Under the pieces are notes generated by a model. It made no database searches, was not told the origin of the DNA, and was given only the letters and a program-made list of their open reading frames with translations. This document shows, one piece after another, positions 35,300 through 49,000 of a stretch of DNA of 64,000 nucleotides. Each line of letters starts with the position of its first letter. Within the stretch, counting starts at the first letter, position 1. Source of the stretch: Monosporascus cannonballus. Taxonomy: Eukaryota > Ascomycota > Sordariomycetes > Xylariales. The DNA lies in NCBI GenBank assembly GCA_004154925.1, contig QJNS01000030.1, positions 186,001 through 250,000 on the forward strand, given 5' to 3'. Both the position numbers and the translations under genes were made by a program.

Positions 35300-38200
35300 T
35301 TTTAGCGGATTTCTAGATATTTTCAAAATCCGGGTGTTTTTTTATTTAATCAGGTACTAGATAAATCCGTTTTGTTTTCTTATATCGAAAATTCTTTTTA
35401 TTTTGTATATTTGTTCCTTTTCCACTTCCATACCGTTTTGTGCCGTATGCATTTTAATTATATTTGCTGCTGATTCGAATAAGAAAACGTAAAAAATTAA
35501 ATAGAATTTAACTTTTAATAAAAATTTTAATTAATAATTATTTGATGAGGTTTCCTTGGTGATTTTATATAAATCGATATATTTGAAATGAAGTTGTTTG
35601 TTACGTTATTTTATTTAAATAATTTTAGTAAAATAATATTATTTCTCCTTTGTCGAAAATTAATCTTTTTAACTTTTTTGGTTATAATATTTATTTACTT
35701 AATTTTGTACGAATTCTAGTTTTATTTTTATCTTTTAATAAAAATATTATAATTGTTTTAACGTAAATATTACTTTAATATTAATGAATTATCGTTGCAT
35801 ATTTTTTTCCAAATTTCTGGAATAAAACCAAAATTTATATTCGTTAATATTATTTTAATATTTTCGTAATAATTGGTTTTATAAAGTATTTATGCCATTA
35901 ACAAGTTCTTAACTTAGTTATTTTAATCGTAATTAAAATAATATCATTAATAAAGTTTTAAAATTTAATTTATTCGTTTTATTTATTTATTTATTTTGAA
36001 TGTAAAGTTATTAAATAACTTATAAGTTAGGCCGATTTATGCTATAACGTCTTTATAGAATTTAAATACTCATATCGATCATTTATTTAAAATTATTTTT
36101 ATTAATAATTAGTACATAGTAAAAATAAATTCAAAGAAAATATATATGATTTATTCGACGTTTGTATTTTTATGATATAATAAAAAATAAGATATTTTCG
36201 TAGGTTAATTAATAATTACAAAATTACTATCGTATTATATATTTATATATAAACTTTTTAATATAGGAAATTTGGTAATAAAATCGAATGTAATTAAATA
36301 TTATAGTTATTTTATAACTAATAATAGTTATAGTTTTTCGTATAGCTTATGTCGTCGAATTTTTGTTCTGGCGCAAATATCTTATTACCGTATAATCTTT
36401 GGAATTCTTAATTTTATTTTAAGAAAGAATATATGCGTTAAAACCGTTTTAGGGTTTTGTAAATGTTTAAACATTTATATAATTAATATTTATACATTTT
36501 TGGTACTAAATCTTTTTGTTATTTTTCTAAAATTTATATCTTATTTTTTATAGTCTCTTAGAAAACCGTAATTATATAATTAAAATTTCTGGTATATATG
36601 GAAAGGTACTGCCCGAATTGTCGTAATTTATCGCAATCGTAACTATTTTTTATGGTAATATGAAATATTATATAGCTAATTTTAACTAATTCTTTACAAA
36701 ATCCGGTTATTTGCTTAAGGCGTTTATTTTGCCATTTTAAGCTTTTTCTATAGATAATAACAAAGTCGAAATTTGCCAATTTCTTTGCATAACGAAATTA
36801 TCGTCCTATAAGCTCCCTTGTCATAATAAAACGAATAAGATTTTAATAATCCGTATAAACTTTGATTTAATGTAAATCTTTTTTTAGAAATATCTAAACT
36901 TTTAAAATGCCATAATAATGGCCATAAATTCTTTATCTGGAATATCGTAATTAAGCTCGGCTTTTTTTAATTCGTACGAAAAAAATATAATAAAATATAA
37001 TCAACTTTAGTTATTTTCTTATTCGATTATTACATTTAATGCGTAATTCGAAATATCGGCTTTTAATTTAATAAAACAATTTAAATTATATATAATTAAT
37101 ATTAATTTACTAATAATACTATTTTTAATATCTAAAAATGTTTTTTCCGTTTTTGGCGTCTATTTAAAATTTTTTTGTAAACTTCGTTAAAGGTATAATT
37201 ATTTTGTTAAAATTTCGAATAAATATCCTGTAATACTCAGCGAATCGAAAGAATAACTATATTTTTTAACATTAATTAACGTTGTTTATTTTATAATTAC
37301 AGCAATTTTCTTGGAAGCCAGTTTGATATATCCTGGGGTAATAATATATCCTAAATACTTTATTTCCTATACGTAAAATTAATTTTTTTTCTGCGTTGAC
37401 AAATAACTTTACGTTTTATAAAAGTTGAAAAACTTTATATTCGTATTTTACGTATATTTTGTCTGGTTTTGAAAAGATAAAAATAACGTCGATATAAGAA
37501 ATAACCAAAATATTAAGGTATTTTCGTAATACATAATTTATTATCGGTTTCAAAGTTATTAATACGTTCGTACATTTTATTAATATAATTAAATTCTTAA
37601 ATAATTTATATTGTGTTTTAAAAATTACTTTTCAGTCGTAATTTTTTAATTTCAATAAGATTATATTTATCTTTAAAATTAAACGTTATAAACTATTTAG
37701 TTCCATAAAATCGGTTTTTTATTTCCGTGATTAAAGCTAGTAATATTTGATTTTTATTAATAAAGTCGTTTAGTTATCGATAATTAACTATAAGTCGTAA
37801 CCTTTCGTTTTTCTTTAGTACAAAGAATATAAGATATTTTATTAATAATTTTGAATGTCGAATTTATCTTTTTTATAACCGATTTTTTAAGTATTTTTTA
37901 AAAGTACGTAATGCATTTCCGTTAAAATTATAAATAAGGTAAAATTTTAACGAAAATCCATTTTTAAGAATTATTTCATATTCTTATTTATTATATTCTG
38001 ATAACTTTATATCGAGCTTCTTTTTAAAAAGCACCTTATATCTATAGTATTATAATAGCATATTAGTTAAATTTTTTGAGTTTTAAGGTTCTTATTATTT
38101 TAGATCGTTATTTAATTGCTTCAATTTCGCTTTAATAATAATAACGATACGTCGTATATTTCTTTAATACCCGTTCTTTTTCTTATATTTTATCCCTTCA

Positions 38201-40673
38201 GGTAATAAGGTTTTTGTCGTATCCTTATAGCTATATTTGTTGTTATTATCGATCGAATATTAAAATCTGAATTTTCTTTTTATTTATTCATTAATGTGGT
38301 ATAAGGTAACCTTTATCTGGCTAGGCTTTTTATTAATTAAAATTTCGTACTGGCGTATTCATAATAATCTTAAGATTATACCGTAATTCCCAAATAAAAC
38401 GATATCGAAATTAATTATCTAGTATTATTTTTAAATAAAAATTTCGAAATAATTAATTTCGCGTATAATCTTTCCGCAAACATAAGCAAATTCTTAACTT
38501 TCGATATTTGTCGTTATGTAAAATTTTGATTTATATTTCTATAATCATTTAAATTTATTAATTAAATTTAGTGTCGTATAATTTCAGCCTAGAGTTCTTT
38601 AATGCATTATTACGGTATATTAATATGTTCCCATTCGTATATCTAAAATAAAATGGTTATTAACTGTTTTCCTTGTTGCATTTAAAGCCTTTTTTCAAAA
38701 TTTCTTTTAATTTCTTTAACTTTCGATATTTTGCGGCTTTTTTTAGCTAACATTTTTCTTTTAATCTTTATTTAAATTTATCGAGCTTTATTTATATTTT
38801 TGCGTTTAACGTATTAAACTGTTATATTTATCGTTATTGCCGGCGCACCTTTCCTTTAAAGTACATTAAATATTCTTAGTTTCGCTGTAATTTCTTTTCT
38901 TATTAAAAATATTGTTTTTGTATTTTTATAATTGCATTTTATTACACGTCGTTTTAATTATCGTTCCAGAGTTCGTTTATAATTAAAAGCTTTTTTCTTA
39001 ATAATTCTTTTATATAAAAATATATAATAAAAATTAATTAAAAATAATAATTTATATTAACTTTCTAATAATATTTTTTATCAAGTATTACATTACTTCT
39101 TTTTCCGTTTATTAATTATATTATTAATAATAATAAAAAAGGTTTTCTTACGTGCATTATTTTTCCGGTTTAATTTTTTATTTCGGGTTAAAATTTTATT
39201 TCGGTTAATTATTAAATATTCTTTAAGGTTATAAGTCGAAAATTCCAATATTATTATTTATTATTTTTGTTATGTTTGATACGGTTTAAAACATTAAATC
39301 CTGTATAATTTATTCCGGTAATCAGTCCGTAAATATATTGTTTTTACTTTTCGTAATCGGGATATTCTCGTCATCGACAATATATAACATATATTTTACC
39401 ATATTAATCGAAGATTCCAGGACATACTTTCTTTCATTTAATTCTAATATTTGCGTAATTATCTTTATAATATTTGCGTAATTATCTTTGTAATATTTCT
39501 TATTATACTTATAATGCTTATTAAGTCAGCTTTTTAGTTTTTCGTATTCTTTATTGGACTTTTCGTTATAAGGAACCTAATATGTTCTTAGGCTGAATTA
39601 TGTTAATAAATTTGCCTTTATATTTTAATTTTCTCTAGATTATTCCTTAAGTACAAATTTCCAGTTATTTTAACGGGGTTTCTTAAATACTTTACATTAT
39701 GCTACCTTATACTCTATTTTATTATAATTAAAATATTCGATCTGGTTCCCGTTTTTCTTATAAATAACTCCTAATTCTATAGGCCTTAGTTCTGTATCGT
39801 AAGAAATATTACTGCGTCGAAAAACGTTAATATTAGCCGTATATCGGGGTTTATTATTATTTTTTCTTTTAATGCCTTTAATACGTTATATATTATAAGT
39901 TGTTAATCATAATTACCATAACGATATAATCCGATAAATATTTAGGCCAATTAAATTAACGCACTTCCGTAATTAAATATTAAACGTTTTTATCGTAATT
40001 ATTAAATTTGTATTTCGGTCTTTATTTTTTCGTTTATTATTCCCAAAATTTTCTTTAGTATTTATTGAAATTATTTATAATTATTATAAACTTATATTAT
40101 TTTTGGGTTTCGTTTTTCGATTAACATAATAACGTTTTTTTGTAACAGGCTTAAATTAAATAACTGTGTTTTCGATAAATTATTTAATTAGGAATTTAAC
40201 TTATATAATAAGCGTAAGAAGTTAAATAGGAAAATACCCGAAATATGTTCGGCAATAAGTTAAAAATAATTATAACTTAATCGAGATTTCGTCAAAAAGT
40301 TCTAACTTAAAAAACTTAAAGAGCTTTCTTGATTTCTTAATAAAGTTTAGCTAAATAACCTGGCTTACTCGAAAAAACCTTTTAATTTCAAAAAACTTTC
40401 TTTTTTTTCTTAAGCTTTTTATAGGTAGCTTAAAAGGACGTCATAAGATAATTATTATTTTTTAAGCTAACAATACGTTTGTTTATGACATCTAGACGTC
40501 GGAGAAGTTTTTCGCCAAAAATAAGGTTTTTTAATTTTTTTCTTCGGATTCCATTCTAGTGTCCTGGGAATTAAGAATTTGGTAAGTAAATTGTTCGGGC
40601 GGCTTGTTGATAAATATAACGTCGGTAGTATTATTCAAAATTTAACGGTATTACTAAATAAATACTTATAATA
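35300..40673 (-). pseudogene. RIP-degraded gag-pol of element F
   Basis: Minus-strand Gypsy polyprotein. The RT region at 37520-37430 reads VISYIDVIFIFSK on the minus strand (ancestral YLDDILIFSK). Integrase and chromodomain remnants lie to the left (35.3-37.2 kb), protease and gag to the right. A 25-bp tandem duplication (ATTTGCGTAATTATCTTT units) is at about 39450-39500. Confidence 0.75.
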
Positions 40674-40994
40674 TATAATAGCTAAGCAATATAACCAATC
40701 AATTATTAAACCTTCATCGTACAGATTCATGTTAATAAAAGTATCGTAAGAAATTAAATAATAAATATAATAATTATATTACGTTTCGTAATACGAAAAA
40801 TGCTTTAAATAACCATATTATATTGCAAACTGAAATTATTTAAATTATAGAAATAATAAACGTATATGTCTTAATTTGGCTTCCTGGTTTACCACCAATA
40901 AGTTGGTAATCCGGCTTACTGGATCACCAGTAGTAAGTTAGTGATCCATCACGTGACCTGCCCTACCGCGCATTTGTGGTTAGGTCGTGGCAGA
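40674..40994 (-). repeat. 5' LTR of element F, truncated
   Basis: Begins TATAATAGCTAAGC (ancestral TGTGACGGCTAGGC). It matches the left LTR through CATTTGTGGTTAGGTCGTGGCAGA and then diverges at 40995. The U3 part is less RIPped than the U5 part. Confidence 0.75.
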
Positions 40995-41640
40995 TTGCCT
41001 TATCGTGATCAGGACCCCATTTTGGAGGTTGTGGCTGCGCCTGCGGCGCAGCAGCCGTAGCCACAGCTGTAGCTTTTGATTAAGAAGTCTCTGTCAGGGG
41101 TTTAAGGTATTAACTAAACCATTTTAAGAATTATCTCCACAAAACGAACAAAACCTTTAAAATAAGGCCTAAAAACAAGTTGTAATTTTTTCGCTTCGTT
41201 TTTCGTATTTTTATACAAACTTTCAGAAATTATTAAAACAAATCCTTTAAATATAGCTCCAAATTAACGTTACTTTTTTTGTAATTAGAAAAGGTTAATA
41301 CAAAATTAATATCTTTATTTTTTCCTATAATTTTAATTTTAATTAAGACCAAGATATTATTATAAGGTTAAATAAATAGTTAAAAAGTCCGTTTTTCGCA
41401 TATTATAATTACGTATCCTTATTGGCCAATATAATAACAATATAACCTTATAAACCAAAATAATAATATACAAGGTTTAAAAATATTTATAATAAATTTC
41501 GAAATATATTTTCTTTTCTTAATTAATTAAATGCGGGTAATATATTCGAAGGTTTAGGGTAAATATCTTAAATTTCTAAATATTTAACCTCTTAAAGCAA
41601 AATTTTTATTTTTCTATCTAATATTTTTACCCATTTTTTG
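40995..41640. other. GC-rich junction with nested inverted repeat, then AT-rich lead-in to the helicase remnant
   Basis: Sequence 40995-41100 is non-RIPped and contains GCTGCGCC-TGC-GGCGCAGC (41034-41052). This sits within an outer pair GTGGCT (41031) / AGCCAC (41059-41064). From 41100 on it is RIPped, with no recognisable gene before 41640. Confidence 0.45.
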
Positions 41641-43010
41641 CCGATACAAATATAATTAACTTATATGCTAACGTTATGAATACGGCCGATAACCTTATAG
41701 AAACCTTACGCTATTGCTTTGTTCGCTTTATATTAAGCATTATATTTGATAAGGAAGGCCGTATTTTGCGGAAAAAACAGATTAATATGGTTTATATTCT
41801 GGTTTTCGGAAGGCTTAATATTTTTTTCGTTATTAAAATAAGTTTTTGGAAATTCTCAATTATTTCAGGCTTTTTTTAATAACCGACTTAAATATTATCT
41901 AAATCGTACTATTAATTAAGCTGGCGGAAAATTAACGAATTTCTGCATTAACAATTCCATATTTTGCTTTTATTTTAATATTTGCGGATCCGAAAAAGTT
42001 TAACTTAAAGATATTTAATTACATAGCTGCCGGACGGCATAGCCATATTATTTTTGGTTTTGAACAGATATTAAGCGATTAGTTCCAGATTACTATATTA
42101 AATTTTATTTTCGAACGACGTTATAGTTTGGTTATTATCGACGAAATTTATTTATTATCGGAATAAAAAGATTTCTAGCCTAAATATGCTAATATCCGTA
42201 ATCTGCGTTTTATTTTTCTGTCTATTGTAAAATAAGCAAGAGTGCGACGTTAGCCATAAGACTAAAAAATTAACAATTCTAAACCCCAATTAGGATTTGG
42301 GCACCTAAATCTATCTTATAAGAGCGCATGCAACCAGTTTCTAATTACATTACACCTATATATATTGGTTTACGTATATAGTAATTGTTAGTAATATTAT
42401 AGGGAAAGAAATTGCGAAATATGGCGGTTTTCGTCAAATCGGCGGCCTAACTGGATATGGCTATAAGGCGGAGGTCCGGCGTTTTAGTATTGATCGTCCC
42501 GAAATCGATATTATTGTTTTTCTTATATTTAGAGATTAACGTTCGAATTAAAGGTATTTAGATTTTTTAATAATTAATATATCCAGATAATTAAGTAATA
42601 TCACTTTAATTTAGCTTACTAATTTGCGTTTTATCGTTAAAACTATGATGTATATTAATAATAAGGCGAAAATTATGGATATTTTTAATTATCTAATTAA
42701 AACTATAATAAACTAGGGGTATTTGTTCAAGATTATAAAAAGAATTATTAAATTTTATAGTTTCAAAAAGTTTTACGAAAACTAAATTTATGTATATAAT
42801 AACTTAACCTAATTAAATAATTTTATCCGTATCGTCCTATTTATTATTATGTTTGGTTTAGATATAGATATTGCGGGTATTAATTAAATAATATAATAGA
42901 ATATATTATAAACTTTTTAATTAATGATTTATTGTAACGATTTACTCGAACGGTTCGTAATTATAAGCGATTAAATATAATTAATTAGAATAACCTCTAT
43001 TATTTACTTT
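41640..43010 (+). pseudogene. RIP-degraded RecQ-type superfamily II DNA helicase
   Basis: Plus-strand remnant showing RecQ helicase motifs in order. A Walker-A-like region lies at about 41810-41875 (decayed). F-x-x-EQILS lies at about 42060 (ancestral SPEQLLS). The DEAH-box motif II is near 42125-42180 (SLVIIDEIYLLSE.KDF.PKYANIRNLRF). KEIAKYGGF and then YGYKAEVRRFSIDRPEI lie at about 42410-42510, matching the segment after motif III. MFGLDIDIAGIN lies near 42850-42890 (motif V, ancestral FGLGIDIAGI). Motif III itself is missing, because a foreign-looking segment sits at 42235-42395. In fungi, RIPped RecQ genes among repeats are often telomere-linked helicases, so an old subtelomeric origin is possible. 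A dispersed helicase-bearing repeat is the alternative. No intact product. Confidence 0.7.
42235..42395. other. Non-RIPped insertion inside the RecQ remnant
   Basis: About 160 bp with normal CpA content (GAGTGCGACGTTAGCCATAA, GGGCACC, GCGCATGCAACCAG) inside a strongly RIPped gene, at the place where helicase motif III should be. It has no clear terminal repeats or duplication and no tRNA fold that I can draw. It may be a late insertion or a replaced segment. Confidence 0.4.
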
Positions 43011-46000
43011 ATATTAGTCGTTCGATAAATATAATACCGAATTATTTATTTTAAAGAAAAATAAAATAATAAAACAAATTTAAGCCCGGTAAATTAAAAA
43101 TCGTAGGATTTATAAATACTTAGAGATTGTACTAAAAAACGATATAATAAATTTAGATCATAAAAAGGACGATACGTAATTTATTACGAATAATCTCTAT
43201 TGAAACGAAATAATTATCGAATTTTAATCTTAATTTTCGGCCGGTTAAAATATTATTTTTACATTTCCGAAATACAATAAATCTGACTTAAAATACCGGA
43301 TAAAACTAAGGCCTTAATAATACGCGTTATTTAATAGAAAATATGTACGTAAAGCGATTTTGACATATTTGAAAAAAATGAAATTGTTATGCTAGAAAAA
43401 AACCGTAATTATCAAATTTCGAATGGAATTTATTATAATATATATACGCCTAATTTTCTTTATATACTCGAACCTTTAAATTCGAAAATATTTGCGTAAA
43501 AAATAACTAAAAACTAATTCGGTAAAGGCGGCTGTTTGGCAAATAATAAAGTTCTGGTATAAACGATAGGCGAACGAATTATTTTTTATACGGTCGTTTT
43601 AGTTTAATAATAAAAGAGCAAAATAAATATTTATTTTTATTAAATTTCCAAATAGATTCAACGAAATAAAGGTTTATATTTAATTCAAAATATAATCGAA
43701 TTAATTAAAGCGGTTTCCGGTTTCGATAAATAAAAATATTACGATATTTTAAAAAACCACCTGTTTTTTACTTTATGTATAATATATGAAAACATTGTAT
43801 TTTCGATTTTGTAAAAAATACAAATAATGTTTCGTAAACAGCGGAATTTATTTAATTAAAAATAACGGTATTATATTTTTATAACGGAAATCGATTTATA
43901 TAAATTACTGATTATTATTACGTTATAAATTTAATAAATATCGGAAACAATTATACGGCCGCCTTAAATTATGTCTCGTCCAATTAAAACATATTATATA
44001 CGGTTATTGAGTTTAAATTAATAATTAACTGTTTAATAATAATCTTAATAACTTAAATACTAAATTAATATATAATTTATACGTTTTCGCGATTTGGAAT
44101 TATAATTTCGGTTATAGCATTACATATATTTACAGGCGTAATTCGCAACGTATTAAGTAATTTAATTAGGAACTTATTTCGTCTCCCTTATTTCTAACGT
44201 TAGCATAAAACCTATTATTTCCAGATATTTTTAACCTTTTAAACCCGCTTCCTTTACCGTACCCATATTTGCGTAATTCATTTATTTTTATATTGTTACC
44301 GGAATTACCGGTATCGCTAGAACGTAATAATCCGTAACCTAATATTATAAATAATATATTAGAAAAAGAAATTAAAATAATAATCTTTATCAAAATTAAG
44401 GATTTACGCGTTAAAAATAAACGGTATTTATCGGATAAAATTATTAATTAAAATTATGAATGCATTATTTATTTATTAAATTGGTTATTTCTAGTAATTT
44501 TTAAATAGATAAACTTTACGTTAAATATCAATTCGTTTTAATTTAAATTAATTATATGCCGTAATATATGTATAATAAATTTCTCTAGGTAGAAATATTA
44601 ACGGAATGTTATATGACGTAATTTGAATTATAATTTATTATAACTATTAACAAATTATCCTTTTAACTTGTTGCCTTTGATTTACGACGCTGAATTTAAA
44701 AATTTTAAATTTTATTTTCCGGTTTTTCTTTTCGAATTCGTTATATTAACTTTTCAAATATTTTTATCCCTTTTAACGCCCAAAGTACCTTAATTCGAGT
44801 TACATAATTAAGGTCAAATTCGGTTATACGGATAAATAAATAATATAAATAATTTTTCGTTAATAGCAAAAACGCTATTTTTTGGCCACTAATATAATTA
44901 TTTCGGCGTTCGTTTTTTTCTAAATATTAATTCGAAACGTTTAAAATTCCAGGTTTATAATAAATCCTTATTAATTACGTTTTATATCCTTATTTTTTTG
45001 TAATTAAGATTAATATTTATCGGTATATAATTTTGATTAATATTTTTCGAAACCGCCTATATACTTTATCGTTATTTTATTTAACGTTTTGGTAAATATT
45101 TTCTTTTTCGAATCAAGATTTTTTGGTTCCTTTAGTAAAAGTTGACGGCCGGATTTAGCTTTTTTCTCCTTACTACGTTTTTTTTATCGGCGTAACTGGG
45201 TCCCTCATTAATTTTAAGAATTTCTTTATTTTTTCCTCGCCTATTTTAAAAATTTCTTTATATTAAAACTTTACATATATATAATAATAATCGGATATTC
45301 CGGGCAACCGCCGATATCCTTAATATTAATACCAAATATACCGTAATACCTAAAAGATTAATTTTTATATAAAGTTATTTATTCGGCAACCAATTACGTA
45401 TAATCGCGGATTTTTCTTTCCCTTAATAATTTAAAAATAACGTCCATATAATATAAATTATAAGATATAAACGGTTGTATATTGCTGTAAATCAAGTTCA
45501 CAATTATAAAAATTTTTAATATTATTTACATTATATAAATTGTTATAAATCATAAATTCCCGAAAATGAATAACGGCCCAAATTATACAATATTTTAAAA
45601 AATATGCGCCGATTAAAGTGGTGATATAAAGGATATTTATTTTGCAATTTTAAAACCTTATTATATAATTATCCGTATTGTCCGTACCTATAATTTTATT
45701 ATTATATTTTTAATATAAAGAAAAAAACAAATAATATTTATATTATTTAATATTTTTTCGGCATCTAATAAAAACGAAGTTTCAAAGTTCTTAAAATATA
45801 TAAATGCATTTTTTATTACTTTTTTACAAATTATAGATATATAATTAAAGTTGCGGAATGCTTATTTAAGTGTTATTCCGAGATTAACGTAAATAAAATA
45901 TCTGTTAATATATATATAACGGTAAATAACTTACGTTTTTGAATATATAATAATAAAATTTATTTTACAAAAACCTTACGAGAATAGGATTTTGTCAAAT

Positions 46001-49000
46001 AATTGTTTACCTGAAAAAAGACTTATTTATAATTTGGAATAGAATTTTAAAAAATCAAATATGTAATAAGACATAAACTATAGAAAATAACTTTATAATT
46101 AATAAAATTTATATCGAAAATTAATTTAACGCCGTTACGATTTTTGTATACGTTTTAAATTTTTACTAAGTTGTTATCTATTTTCTGAATATAATTACCG
46201 TATTTTGTTTTATTAAACGGTAATAATATTATTATTATAATTATATAATATTAAATACATATAAATAAATAATTATAATTGGAAAATATAATAATATTAC
46301 AAGTTTACCGATATAAATTTAGCTTAATAAAAATTAAAAATGTAAATGAAAAATATAAAATCAAATACATAAGGCAAAATTTATATACTAAATAATTATT
46401 AAATTTATTATTAATATTAATAAAGAATATATAAGGATATATAATATACGAATAAAATTTATGGATAATTAATAAGTTATGAAAATAACTTAAAATAAAA
46501 TATATAATTAAAATAAAGACATATGTAAAGTTTAAAATTATATAGTTATAAATATATAAATTATTAAGTGTATATACGTTATTAAGTACAAATAAAAACA
46601 TTAACGTTATTTTTTGTTATAATCAAATAATAATATAAAAGCGAAAAATTTAATATTTATATATAAAATACATAAATTCTATATTTTATTCCAAATTTCT
46701 TAATATAATTTAAGAAATTCTTGTAATTAAATATATATTAAATATATTCAATATAATTATTTAGCACATAATTAATATTATTTATTTAATTATAATTTTT
46801 ACAATTCCAAATACTTATTATATTTTAATTTATAATGGTAGACTATTTATGTTATAATAATGACTTATTAATTTTCCTTTATTTAATATCTAAATTCTAT
46901 ATTATAACATATGCTTTTATATATTTTCCGATCTTATAAAGGGTAAACATTTTGTTTGCCAATATATTAAACATAATTTCCGTTATAACTTCCGATACTA
47001 TAACCCGAATAAACTTAAGAAAGTTTATTCCCCCGGCTAAAGGAATTTAATTGGTTAATAATATCTCCAAAAAACAATTTAGCTCTAAGGAATAATGTAT
47101 TTTCGAAAAATAATTTACTCTTAAGAAATAATTTTAAAACAGGGTAATAAAATCTCGGATTACAAAATAACAAGAATAAATTCCAAAATAAATATAATTT
47201 GTCCTTTAAAAATAACCTTAAAAATGGATAATACGATCTTTAATTAAAGAATAGCAGGTACTGGTACTAAAATAATTTGCGATAAGGCGAAACCGTTAAC
47301 GTAAGTCCGATTAAGGTATTTTCGTATTAACGAAATAATATTATATTATTTTAAAATATAAGATATTTTTAACAAAAAGTACATATTATATGTAACCGAT
47401 TCCAGATATTAAATATATATCATAAAGTTATATTAATATGGTGAAAGATTAAAGGGAAATAAGTACCCTATAATTTAATATGAATATAAATATATATCAA
47501 TTAAAAAAATCTTTTAATTATTAAAATTTATAAATTGGATAAAATTACGAAAGGCTTATATTACGAATAAAACTTTTTATTACGGAAAAATGCGGGATTT
47601 GTATAAGTATTAAATATTAAGAATATAATTCGAAATCTTTTTAGTAATAAGAATTAGCAAAATAAGATTTACCTTATAACAAATTATACCGGCCCTATAA
47701 ATTATTAACTTATTAAATTAATTACGACACTTTAATTAATTATAATTTTCGTAATTTAACAAAAGCATTATATAAATTAAATATTATATAAGTTATACGA
47801 AAACAATTCATAATTTTATGAACCGGGTTATTTAGCCAAACATATATATTATGTAATTATTTTATAAATATTATAAGTTTCGGAATTGTATAAGTGATAA
47901 ATATTTAAATTATATATAAAAATGTATCAAAAAATATTTACATATGATTTCCAAATATTCGACATTATTATATAATTCGAATAAAAATTTCGAAAAGGAT
48001 TTAAACGTAATTATTACGCCTAAAATAAATAACGTTTTAATATCTTAAAACGTAAAAGAAATTATTAATATATAAATTATAATAATATGCGAAAAAAAAA
48101 CAACATAAAAGGAAAAAGTCTTAGAAAATACTTAAAAATAGTAATTAGTAAATTAATTACAAACGAGGTATACGAATTAATCCGAAATTATACGTTATAT
48201 TTAATTATAATTAATACGATATTTTTACGTAACTTTACCAAAAATGAAACGTTTAAACGAAATATAATCAATTAATATTACGTAAATTATATATTTAATT
48301 ATTTATATTAATTTCGTTAATAATTATATCGTATATCATATTATAAAATAGTTTTTTACGGGTTTATTAGCGAAAGGATATATATTACGTTAATATAATA
48401 ATTAAGTAATTAGAGTAATATATAAAATAATTTGGAAATTAATTATTTAAGATTATAAAAATATTATAAAGTAATAAAAAGGTAAAAAACAATATTAAAG
48501 GTTTATTTTTATCCGATAAACCTTTATTTTATTTATCTGATAATAACAATAACAATAACGGCCAGCTTTAATAAAAATTATTAATTAAGTAATTGATAAT
48601 TTGCATTATGAAATTATAATTTCTTTTTTTATATAAAATATTACGGGTATTTTAAACCAAATTGTTTTTAGCGAATGCGGTATTAACAATTTTCGGATAA
48701 TTACATTAAAATTATTTATAACTTAATTTTCGTGTTTTACCTTATTTAGTTAATTAACTTTATTTATATTGTAAATAATTAGTACGGTATTAGTAAAATC
48801 GATAAACTTAATTGTTATAATTTAACGGCTTATAGCCAAAACATTTTCCGATTTTTAGTTATTTTTTTAATCCGAAATGAATATATTTTGATAAGTTAAA
48901 AATTCCGAAATAAGAAATGTATATATGGGAGAATTTTATTGTGAAAGTCCCGAATAACGTCGTGCTTATTATTTAAGGAAGTATAACGGGCATAAAATTT

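Larger units (their letters stand above)
34269..40994 (-). mobile_element. Ty3/Gypsy retrotransposon F, right LTR truncated
   Basis: Minus-orientation element with its 3' LTR at 34269-34656 and a 5' LTR that matches from 40674 to 40994 and then breaks off about 60 bp short of its U3 terminus. It has the same internal plan as C, E and G. AATAA precedes it (34264-34268), but the matching duplication is lost with the truncation. The break coincides with the start of the segment carrying the helicase remnant. Confidence 0.8.

Noticed and set aside
46305..46601. 98-residue minus-strand ORF rich in Ile, Tyr, Asn and Phe
   Set aside because: Amino-acid content matches translated AT-rich DNA; there is no domain, and GC-poor composition is continuous with surroundings.
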